Part shown: one piece after another, positions 1-6,943 of the stretch | How positions within the stretch are numbered: the stretch's first letter is position 1 | Layout of the letters: every line of letters starts with the position of its first letter | Source: SIG565 sp045590755 | GTDB lineage: Bacteria; Bacillota; Clostridia; Oscillospirales; Acutalibacteraceae | DNA length: 58,553 nucleotides | Direction: 5' to 3' | NCBI GenBank assembly: GCA_045590755.1 | Contig: JAZNRP010000018.1 | Span: forward strand, 1 to 58,553 | The notes under the pieces: model-generated | What the model was told of the DNA's origin: nothing | Databases searched by the model: none | What the model saw: only the letters and a program-made list of their open reading frames with translations | Position numbers and translations under genes: made by a program

Positions 1-126
1 TTTTTCGATACTGACGTATCTTTTGTCCTTGTTTACTCTCTCGATTTCTCTTAAGAATTGTCGGGTCCTTATTATTGTCGTTGTTTAATTTTCAAGGTCC
101 ATTTTGCACCCCTGTTTTTTGGGCGC
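1..126 (-). other. rRNA operon 5' leader (16S gene expected beyond the left edge)
   Basis: Read on the minus strand, this untranslated stretch follows a near-consensus promoter and contains, at 79-100, a boxA-like segment (CCTTGAAAATTAAACAACG) of the kind found ahead of 16S rRNA in Firmicutes, where it loads antitermination factors. A short hairpin (GATAC/GTATC) lies at about 5-19. No 16S sequence is inside the window, so the assignment is inferred from the leader and promoter alone. It could instead lead another stable RNA. Confidence 0.6.
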
Positions 127-132
127 TCAATA

Positions 133-161
133 ATAATACCACAGCAGATAGCCAATGTCAA
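133..161 (-). promoter_or_regulatory. strong sigma-A promoter of the leftward rRNA operon
   Basis: On the minus strand there is a perfect -35 TTGACA (156-161), a 17-base spacer and a -10 TATTAT (133-138). The bases just upstream (162-185) are A/T runs resembling an UP element. This combination is typical of rRNA promoters. It lies downstream of the sigF stop codon, so spoIIA readthrough could enter the same leader. Confidence 0.8.
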
Positions 162-270
162 GCATTTTTTTAACTTTTTTTGAAACTTTTTTAGTTGACT
201 TTATTTTTTGTTAAAAAAGTAAAAATATGGCATTATCAAAACACATTTTACCCTATTTTGCACATATTAT

Positions 271-930
271 TCACGAAAGAAAGCTTTTCATATCTTTAAG
301 CAGCTTTTTTTCTCTACGCGATACCTGAACCTGTGACATATTAAGTCGGTTTGCAACTTCTGTTTGTGTCAGTCCCGAAAAATACCTTAACATAATAATT
401 CTTCGGTCTTTATCATCCAGTCGTTCTATTGCTTGACCAATTGATAGACGGCTTGCTAATTCTTCATCACTCTGTTCTAACGGAATATCAAGTTCCTTGG
501 TGCCGTCATCATCGCTATAGGTTAGCGACACAGTAGGCATCGATACACAGATTGCTTCATTGATTTCCTGGACATCAACACCCATTATTTTTGCAAGTTC
601 ACTAGCCGACGGTGTATAGCCGTTTTTCTGTTCTTCCCTTTGCTTTACTGCCGATACCTTAAGTGACAGTTCTTTTAAACTGCGGGAAACCTTTACAGCG
701 CCCGTATCGCGAAAAAGTCTTTTTATTTCGCCGAGTATTACCGGTACGGCGTAGGTTGAAAACTTAAAGCCCAGTGACTCATCAAAATCTCGGGAAGCTT
801 TAAGCAATCCCATACAACCGACCTGAAACATATCGTCATACTCAATATTTCTGCCTACAAACCGTTTGCAGCAGCTATGCACGAGTCCTAAGTTTTCTTT
901 TATTATTTTTTCTTCGTTACTGATTGGCAT
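271..930 (-). CDS. sigF: RNA polymerase sporulation sigma factor SigF (SpoIIAC)
   Basis: This is a 219-residue sigma-70 family factor. It directs early forespore transcription once released from SpoIIAB. Region 2 is visible at residues about 27-80 (YDDMFQVGCMGLLKASRDFD, FSTYA), region 3 at about 85-130, and the region 4.2 helix-turn-helix at about 185-207 (LTQTEVANRLNMSQVQVSR). SigF and SigG are close relatives; its place as third gene after spoIIAA and spoIIAB decides for SigF. The ATG at 930 overlaps the end of spoIIAB by 14 bases and has no good Shine-Dalgarno, so translation is probably coupled. The length is slightly below that of the Bacillus protein but all regions are present. Confidence 0.93.
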   Translation of the reverse strand: MPISNEEKIIKENLGLVHSCCKRFVGRNIEYDDMFQVGCMGLLKASRDFDESLGFKFSTYAVPVILGEIKRLFRDTGAVKVSRSLKELSLKVSAVKQREEQKNGYTPSASELAKIMGVDVQEINEAICVSMPTVSLTYSDDDGTKELDIPLEQSDEELASRLSIGQAIERLDDKDRRIIMLRYFSGLTQTEVANRLNMSQVQVSRREKKLLKDMKSFLS

Positions 931-1366
931 TGGCAGAATATCTCAAACTGATTTTTTTAATCATTGTAATGGTTGTTCCTTTGCCTACTACCGACCTTAC
1001 CTTAACGCCATCCATAAAGCTTTGCATTACGGCAAAGCCGAGACCTGCGCGTTCTCCGCCTGCAGTGGTAAAAAGCGGCTCCATAGCCTGTTCTATATTT
1101 TCAATACCGCAACCCTTATCGCGTATTTTAACAAGCACTGAATGGTCATTTCTGATTTCGGCTGATATGTATATATTTCCTATTTGCTCTTTATATGCAT
1201 GTACTATGCAATTGGTAACCGCTTCACTTACGGCGGTTTTTATATCAGCCAGTTCATCAATTGTTGGGTCAAGCAGTAAAGAGAAGGCTGACACTACAGT
1301 TCTGGCAAAGGACTCATTTGCCGATACCGATGGAATAGTTAAGTTAAATTTATTTATTGTTCTCAT
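917..1366 (-). CDS. spoIIAB: anti-sigma F factor / serine kinase SpoIIAB
   Basis: This GHKL-fold serine kinase binds and inhibits SigF and phosphorylates SpoIIAA. The 149 residues show the N-box (EAVTNCIVHAY, about 48-58), the G1 box (DKGCGI, about 83-88) and the G2 box (ERAGLGF, about 105-111) that form the ATP site. It starts two bases after spoIIAA and overlaps sigF by 14 bases, the standard three-gene spoIIA layout. In the family, SigF is released when dephosphorylated SpoIIAA binds SpoIIAB in the forespore. Confidence 0.94.
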   Translation of the reverse strand: MRTINKFNLTIPSVSANESFARTVVSAFSLLLDPTIDELADIKTAVSEAVTNCIVHAYKEQIGNIYISAEIRNDHSVLVKIRDKGCGIENIEQAMEPLFTTAGGERAGLGFAVMQSFMDGVKVRSVVGKGTTITMIKKISLRYSANANQ

Positions 1367-1368
1367 AT

Positions 1369-1686
1369 TTATTTTCCTTTCCTTTCAAGCCTTGCAAGTC
1401 TTTCAATACCTGCAAGTTTCATTACCTTATATATTTGTTCGCTTGCGCCGCTTATATGAAGTTCTGCGCCCGTTTTTGAAAGCAAACGGTATCTTCCCAT
1501 TACAAGACCTATACCCGATGAATCCATAAACGAAACATCGGAAAAGTCTATTATTAATAATGTAGGCATATTAAGTGATATTGCATTATCGATATTTTCT
1601 CGCATTTCTTTTGCGGTATGGTGGTCAAGCTCACCCGAGAGATATGCTGTTACCACTTCGCCCTTTGTATCTATTTTTACTGCCAT
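1369..1686 (-). CDS. spoIIAA: anti-anti-sigma factor SpoIIAA
   Basis: This STAS-domain protein of 105 residues counteracts SpoIIAB. The phosphorylation motif DSSGIG is at residues 55-60, in the expected place. The start is set at ATG 1686 because AGGAGGTG lies just upstream at 1692-1699; a longer reading from 1713 would put that ribosome-binding site inside the gene. It is the first gene of spoIIA. SigH usually drives this operon, but I see no convincing SigH promoter in the short gap, part of which is occupied by a repeat element. Confidence 0.94.
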   Translation of the reverse strand: MAVKIDTKGEVVTAYLSGELDHHTAKEMRENIDNAISLNMPTLLIIDFSDVSFMDSSGIGLVMGRYRLLSKTGAELHISGASEQIYKVMKLAGIERLARLERKGK

Positions 1687-1703
1687 TTTTGCACCTCCTG
1701 AAA

Positions 1704-1752
1704 ATCCCTCCACCGCTTACGCGGTCCCCCTCCCTTTAGGCAAGGGTGGCTT
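1704..1752. repeat. GC-rich palindromic element (dispersed-repeat-like)
   Basis: A GC-rich island sits in AT-rich DNA directly ahead of the spoIIAA ribosome-binding site. It forms two hairpins: ACCGC (1712-1716) with GCGGT (1721-1725), and CCTCCCTT (1729-1736) with AAGGGTGG (1742-1749). An alternative outer pairing joins CCACC (1710-1714) to GGTGG (1745-1749). The composition and the CTCCCTTT..AAGGG pattern resemble short palindromic interspersed elements common in Ruminococcaceae genomes. Only one copy is seen here, so the repeat status is inference. Confidence 0.5.
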
Positions 1753-1773
1753 GAAAGGAATATGATTAAATTA

Positions 1774-1817
1774 AATAAAAAAGACAAGCCTACTATATAT
1801 AATAGTGGCTTGTCTTT
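1774..1817 (-). terminator. intrinsic terminator of valS
   Basis: An 11-bp stem AAAGACAAGCC (1780-1790) / GGCTTGTCTTT (1807-1817) is topped by an inner ACTAT/ATAGT pairing. On the minus strand it is followed by TTTTTTATTTAATTT. It lies 36 bases past the valS stop and separates valS from spoIIA. Confidence 0.9.
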
Positions 1818-1852
1818 AAAAATTTTGTTATACTTTGTCGACAAGTAATAAT

Positions 1853-4483
1853 TTATATTTTTGATTTTATATCTGCGATACTGCTTTCTATCATATTGAT
1901 TTTTTCAAGAACCTTACTTAACTGCTCACGCTGAGTCTTAACCAGTGCTTCGGGGGCCTTTGCCACAAAGCCCGGATTGTTAAGCTTCTTCTCGAAAAAG
2001 TCCTTATCAACATTTGCTTTTTTAAGTTCTTTTTCGAGTCTTTCAAGCTCTGCTGAAAAATCAACCAATTCTGCCAGCGGTAAATAGATTTTTGCGGCAT
2101 CTGTAATAATACAAACTGCATCATTATCTTCGGCGGCATCAACAACCGAAACCGCCGATGCAAACGCTAGTCTGCAAATAAAACTTTGTCCGTCAATAAA
2201 GGTCTGCTTTGAATCGGTTTCAATTGTAACATTAGCCTTGCGTGACGGCGGAACATTCATTTCTGCCCTGCGGTTGCGTATTGCTTTAATAGCCGCCATA
2301 ATCTTTTCAAACTCTGTTTCTTCTGCTTCGAAGTTGAGTTTTTCGGAATATTTCGGCCAATTTGAAACCATTATAGATTCACCGTTATGCGGCAACGACT
2401 GCCAGATTTCTTCGGTGATAAACGGCATAAACGGATGCAAGAGTTTGAGCATACCATCCATAACGAAGGTAAGCACTGCCCTTGCGTTATTGGCAGAAGC
2501 CTCATCTTCACCATTTAAGCGCGCTTTACTGATTTCAATATACCAGTCGCAATATACATCCCAAATAAAATCGTAAAGTTTTTGAACGGCAAGACCGAGT
2601 TCGAACTTTTCGAGATTCTCGGTTACTTCTAAAACTAAGCGATTATATTTAGAAAGAATCCATTTATCTTCCAAAGTGGGACTCTCCGGTAGCGGTAACT
2701 GTTCATCAGTTTTAAGATTCATAAGAATAAATCTTGCGGCATTGCAGAGTTTATTAGCAAAGTTACGGCTTGCTTCCACGCGTTCGGGAATATAGCGCAT
2801 ATCGTTACCCGGGCTATTACCCGTAGCCAAAGAAAAGCGTAGTGCATCGGCACCGTACTGCTCAATAACTTCAAGCGGGTCAACACCGTTGCCGAGAGAT
2901 TTAGACATTTTTCTGCCCTGACTATCTCTTACAAGACCGTGAATAAGAACGGTGTCAAACGGCACCTGTCCTGTCTGTTCAATTCCTGAGAACATCATAC
3001 GCATTACCCAGAAAGGAATAATGTCATAGCCTGTAACCAATGTATTGGTTGGGTAATAGTGCTTAAAATCTTCTGTGTCGTTTGGCCAACCGAGAGTTGA
3101 GAATGGCCAGAGTGCAGATGAGAACCAAGTGTCAAGTGTGTCGGGGTCCTGTGTTATATGCTTGCTACCGCAGTGCTGACAAGCAGTAGGCTCGGTCTTA
3201 GATACGGTTACTTCGCCGCAATCCGAACAGTACCAAGCAGGTATTCTGTGTCCCCACCAAAGCTGACGGGAAATACACCAGTCGCGTATATTTTCGAGCC
3301 AATGGAAATACACCTTTTCAAAACGCTGGGGTACAAACTTTGTTTCCCCGTTTTTAACAGCGTCGATTGCAGGACCTGCTAGTGGCTTCATTTTAACAAA
3401 CCACTGCTTTGAAACGCGTGGCTCAACCGTTGTGCCACAGCGGTAACAGGTACCTACATTATGACTGTAGTCTTCTATCTTTACCAATGCGCCTTCTGCT
3501 TCTAAATCGGCAACGATAGCCTTACGGGCTTCGTATCTGTCCATACCCGCATATTTCGGGTAATCGGATGTGATTTTGGCATCATCCGTCAAAACATTTA
3601 TAACGGGCAGGTTATGGCGAAGTCCAACTTCAAAGTCGTTGGGGTCGTGTGCAGGGGTGATTTTAACAACACCTGTACCGAAATCCATTTCAACATAATC
3701 GTCAGCCACAACGGGAATCTGTCGATGCACAATCGGCAAATCAAGCATTTTGCCGACAAGTGCCTTATATCTTTCATCATCGGGGTTTACCGCAACGGCG
3801 GTATCACCAAGCAATGTTTCAGGACGGGTTGTTGCGAGTTCTAAATAGCCGCTACCGTCTGCAAACGGGTAACGAATATGCCAGAAGTGACCTGCCTGTT
3901 CTTCGTACTCAACCTCGGCATCCGAAATAGATGTTAAACAGTGCGGACACCAGTTGATTATACGCTCGCCCCGATAAATAAGACCCTTTTCATAAAGGCT
4001 TACAAATACTTCCTTTACGGCGTCGCTACAGCCATCATCAAGTGTAAAGCGTTCACGCTCCCAGTCACACGATGAGCCTAATTTCTTAAGCTGTTCAATA
4101 ATTCTTCCGCCGTACTGCTCTTTCCATTTCCAAGCGCGTTCCAAAAAGCCGTCACGGCCTATATCGTCCTTGGTTATGCCTTCCTTGCGCATTGCTTCAA
4201 CAATTTTTGCTTCTGTTGCTATTGACGCGTGGTCTGTACCGGGAAGCCAGAGTGTATCGTAACCCTGCATACGCTTAAAGCGAATAAGAATATCTTGCAG
4301 AGTGTTATCAAGTGCATGTCCCATATGCAATTGTCCCGTAATGTTCGGTGGAGGAATAACTATTGTATAGGTTTCCTTGTCCTTTTCACACCTTGCGTGA
4401 AAATACCGGCCATCAAGCCAGGTTTTATAAATACGGTCTTCAACTTCGCGAGAGTCATAAACCTTTGCTAATTCTTTTGCCAA
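1853..4483 (-). CDS. valS: valyl-tRNA synthetase
   Basis: This class I aminoacyl-tRNA synthetase charges tRNA-Val. At 876 residues it has the usual length. The HIGH-type motif is PPNITGQLHMGHA near residue 50, and the KMSKS loop (GRKMSKSLGN) is near residue 528. A large editing domain lies between them and a lysine/glutamate-rich C-terminal coiled-coil arm occupies about residues 810-876. Translation starts at TTG 4483, with GGAGGGG eight bases upstream; no better ATG is nearby. The gene has its own promoter and terminator. No T-box leader could be recognised, which is notable for a clostridial valS. Confidence 0.97.
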   Translation of the reverse strand: MAKELAKVYDSREVEDRIYKTWLDGRYFHARCEKDKETYTIVIPPPNITGQLHMGHALDNTLQDILIRFKRMQGYDTLWLPGTDHASIATEAKIVEAMRKEGITKDDIGRDGFLERAWKWKEQYGGRIIEQLKKLGSSCDWERERFTLDDGCSDAVKEVFVSLYEKGLIYRGERIINWCPHCLTSISDAEVEYEEQAGHFWHIRYPFADGSGYLELATTRPETLLGDTAVAVNPDDERYKALVGKMLDLPIVHRQIPVVADDYVEMDFGTGVVKITPAHDPNDFEVGLRHNLPVINVLTDDAKITSDYPKYAGMDRYEARKAIVADLEAEGALVKIEDYSHNVGTCYRCGTTVEPRVSKQWFVKMKPLAGPAIDAVKNGETKFVPQRFEKVYFHWLENIRDWCISRQLWWGHRIPAWYCSDCGEVTVSKTEPTACQHCGSKHITQDPDTLDTWFSSALWPFSTLGWPNDTEDFKHYYPTNTLVTGYDIIPFWVMRMMFSGIEQTGQVPFDTVLIHGLVRDSQGRKMSKSLGNGVDPLEVIEQYGADALRFSLATGNSPGNDMRYIPERVEASRNFANKLCNAARFILMNLKTDEQLPLPESPTLEDKWILSKYNRLVLEVTENLEKFELGLAVQKLYDFIWDVYCDWYIEISKARLNGEDEASANNARAVLTFVMDGMLKLLHPFMPFITEEIWQSLPHNGESIMVSNWPKYSEKLNFEAEETEFEKIMAAIKAIRNRRAEMNVPPSRKANVTIETDSKQTFIDGQSFICRLAFASAVSVVDAAEDNDAVCIITDAAKIYLPLAELVDFSAELERLEKELKKANVDKDFFEKKLNNPGFVAKAPEALVKTQREQLSKVLEKINMIESSIADIKSKI

Positions 4484-4519
4484 AACGGTCCCCTCCGTAA
4501 AAAATTTAAATACCTTAAT

Positions 4520-4548
4520 ATATTATAGCAATAAAATCTTTTTGTCAA
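4520..4548 (-). promoter_or_regulatory. sigma-A promoter of valS
   Basis: On the minus strand a perfect -35 TTGACA lies at 4543-4548. The -10 is either TATAAT at 4522-4527 (15-base spacer) or the overlapping TAATAT at 4520-4525 (17-base spacer). It is about 40 bases from the valS TTG start, too close for a T-box leader downstream. Confidence 0.7.
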
Positions 4549-4591
4549 ATAATTCCTTTAATAAACTACGGTTTGCGTGAAATATTATTAA

Positions 4592-4671
4592 TGTCAGCTT
4601 AATTTTGATTTCAGTTTGCGTTTGTTTTGAATATATTTAGCTGACAGCCACTTCGGAAAACCGAAGTGGCT
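4592..4671 (-). other. structured region after the topoisomerase A gene
   Basis: A perfect 11-bp hairpin, AGCCACTTCGG (4646-4656) / CCGAAGTGGCT (4661-4671), follows the stop codon. Next to it an 8-bp inverted repeat, AGCTGACA (4639-4646) / TGTCAGCT (4592-4599), encloses 39 bases. The T-run beside the hairpin (TCTTTTTAAT) is on the plus-strand side, although both flanking genes are on the minus strand, so a normal terminator for the upstream gene is not obvious. It may act as a U-tract-less terminator or 3' stabiliser. Confidence 0.5.
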
Positions 4672-4680
4672 CTTTTTAAT

Positions 4681-6921
4681 TTAAATCGTTAATTGTTCTG
4701 CCTTTTCTTGTGGTTTTAAGCTACCTGCCGCCGGCAGATTTCTTGTTCTGTAGCGGTGCGGACTATCAAGTTTTCCGTCTTCATATATTTCGGCGGTGAA
4801 AATTCTTTGTCCTTTTTTCTGCGTCATAACGGCAACACCGCCGTTATCTCTTGTAGACTTGGTCTGCAAGGCGCCGCTATTTACAAGCAACATTCTGCCG
4901 TTAGTGGATGTAAGCAGAATATCGGTTTCGGTGGGCAGATAAAGAACGGTATGAAGTGTAAACTTATCTGTATATGCGCCGACCAATTTTTTACGATTTG
5001 TTTTAGTTGCATAAGCACTGAGTGCTACCTTTGCTACGCGGCCGTTATCGAAAACAAAAATCATATTGCCTACATATTCTCTTACGGCGACCATATAAAC
5101 GGCGTTTTCGGCCTCATCAAAGCCAAGCTTACTTGCAACGAAATCGCCAAGCAGACTTGCCTTGCTATCGGCAAAATCACTTGCCTTGGCTTTATAAACC
5201 TGTTGCTTATTGGTAAAGAACAAAAGCTCATGCGCGTTGGTGGCTTCTATAATCTGCGACATTTCGTCGCCCTCTTTAAGCTTTTGCTCGCCACTCATAC
5301 GAAGAGACTGCGGTGTGATTTTCTTGAAATAGCCGTCGCGAGTGAAGAATAATGTCACTGGGGACTCATCAACTACTTCTATTTCTCTTTCTTCGGTTTC
5401 TTCATCTACCGTTATGATTGCAGTGCGGCGCTCCTTACCGTGCTTTTTCATAACCTCTTCAAGCTCGCCGATTATAATTCTTGCAATCTTGTTGCGGCTA
5501 CTTAAAATAGACTGCATTTCTTCGATATCTTTTTCTAATTTCGCAATATCGTCAAGTCTTTTTAGGATATACTCGCGGTTTAAATGGCGAAGTTTTATTT
5601 CGGCTACATATTCCGCCTGTGTTTCATCAATACCGAAGCCAATCATAAGATTAGGAACTACTTCCTTCTCTTCTGCGGTCTCTCTTACAATTTTTATAGC
5701 CTTATCAATATCAAGTAAGATTTTCTGCAAGCCTTTAAGAAGGTGCAATCTGTCCTGTGCCTTGGTTAAATTAAAGTAAACTCTACGGCGCACACATTCA
5801 CTTCTGTATGCCACCCATTCGCTTATAATTTCTTTAACACCCAGAACACGCGGTGAACCGGCTATCAGTATATTAAAATTACAAGCAAAGCTGTCCTGAA
5901 GCGGAGTCATACGGTAGAGCTTTTTCATAAACGCTTCTACATCTACGCCGCGCTTTAAATCTATTGTGATTTTTAGTCCCTTAAGACCTGTTTCATCACG
6001 AATATCGTTAATTTCGGTGATTTTCTTCTGTTTTACAAGTTCAATTACCTTTTCAATTATTGCTTCACTGGTAGTTGTAGGCGGAATTTCGGTTATATCA
6101 ATACAGTTGGCCTTTTTATCATAACTGTACACGCCGCGCACCTTAAAGCTACCACGACCCGTTTCATATATCTTTTCAATTTCTTCGCGGTTATAAATTA
6201 GTTGACCGCCTATTGGAAAATCGGGCGCTAAAAGTGTATCGGCAACATTGATATCGTTATCTTTTATAAACTCTATTGTGGTTTTACAAACTTCGTTAAG
6301 GTTAAACGGACAAATAGAGCTTGCCATACCTACCGCAATACCCGTATTAGCGTTAACCAACACCGACGGGAATGTTACAGGAAACAGTGTCGGTTCCTTT
6401 AAGGTTGCATCGTAGTTATCAACAAAATCTACTGTGTCCTTATCGATATCGGCAAAAAGCTCTGCCGATATTGGTGACAGCTTCGCTTCGGTATAACGCG
6501 AAGCCGCATACGCCATATCACGAGAATAAGCCTTACCGAAGGAGCCCTTTGACTGTACATACGGATGAAGTAAAGCCTGATAGCCTTCCGATAGTCTTAC
6601 CATTGTTTCGTAGATTGCCGCGTCGCCATGCGGATTAAGCTGCATAGTACGACCTACAATATTAGCCGACTTTATGGTGCCGCCGTTTAGAAGTCCCATA
6701 AGGTACATTGTATAAAGCAATTTTCTGTGTGACGGCTTAAAACCGTCTATTTCGGGAATTGCACGGGAGACTATAACACTCATAGCATACGGCATATAGT
6801 TTGTTTCAAGCGTTGTAACTATGGGTTGTTCGACTGTCAGTCCCGCGCCCGAAATATATGTTTTTTCCATAATATCGGGTGCGATTTCGGGTTTAATTTC
6901 TTTTTTGCTCCTTGAAGCCAT
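4681..6921 (-). CDS. type IIA topoisomerase A subunit, ParC/GyrA-like, divergent
   Basis: This is the DNA-cleaving subunit of a type IIA topoisomerase. The 746 residues include the helix-turn-helix region (GFKPSHRKLLY), the PHGDAAIY motif, and the active-site tyrosine in AASRYTEAKL that forms the covalent DNA link. A coiled-coil tower follows around residues 390-480. The C-terminal beta-pinwheel is short and I see no GyrA-box (QRRGGKG), so it is more ParC-like than GyrA-like. Core motifs differ from standard enzymes (for example SICPF where NIPPH is usual). It starts 22 bases after the partner B subunit and forms an operon with it. The chromosome probably also encodes a conventional gyrase elsewhere. 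Confidence 0.85.
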   Translation of the reverse strand: MASRSKKEIKPEIAPDIMEKTYISGAGLTVEQPIVTTLETNYMPYAMSVIVSRAIPEIDGFKPSHRKLLYTMYLMGLLNGGTIKSANIVGRTMQLNPHGDAAIYETMVRLSEGYQALLHPYVQSKGSFGKAYSRDMAYAASRYTEAKLSPISAELFADIDKDTVDFVDNYDATLKEPTLFPVTFPSVLVNANTGIAVGMASSICPFNLNEVCKTTIEFIKDNDINVADTLLAPDFPIGGQLIYNREEIEKIYETGRGSFKVRGVYSYDKKANCIDITEIPPTTTSEAIIEKVIELVKQKKITEINDIRDETGLKGLKITIDLKRGVDVEAFMKKLYRMTPLQDSFACNFNILIAGSPRVLGVKEIISEWVAYRSECVRRRVYFNLTKAQDRLHLLKGLQKILLDIDKAIKIVRETAEEKEVVPNLMIGFGIDETQAEYVAEIKLRHLNREYILKRLDDIAKLEKDIEEMQSILSSRNKIARIIIGELEEVMKKHGKERRTAIITVDEETEEREIEVVDESPVTLFFTRDGYFKKITPQSLRMSGEQKLKEGDEMSQIIEATNAHELLFFTNKQQVYKAKASDFADSKASLLGDFVASKLGFDEAENAVYMVAVREYVGNMIFVFDNGRVAKVALSAYATKTNRKKLVGAYTDKFTLHTVLYLPTETDILLTSTNGRMLLVNSGALQTKSTRDNGGVAVMTQKKGQRIFTAEIYEDGKLDSPHRYRTRNLPAAGSLKPQEKAEQLTI

Positions 6922-6943
6922 TTTATCTTTCCTTTTCCCTTTA

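Noticed and set aside
924..1529. A 201-codon plus-strand reading frame opposite spoIIAB and spoIIAA
   Set aside because: It is fully antisense to three well-identified sporulation genes, has no recognisable domain or ribosome-binding site, and follows from their codon pattern.
4484..4680. T-box leader upstream of valS
   Set aside because: The promoter is about 40 bases from the start codon and no T-box consensus or antiterminator could be found. The same negative applies to trpS (48962-49049).
4756..5352. A 198-codon plus-strand reading frame inside the topoisomerase A gene
   Set aside because: It is antisense to a clearly conserved protein, and the cysteine-rich translation has no known pattern.
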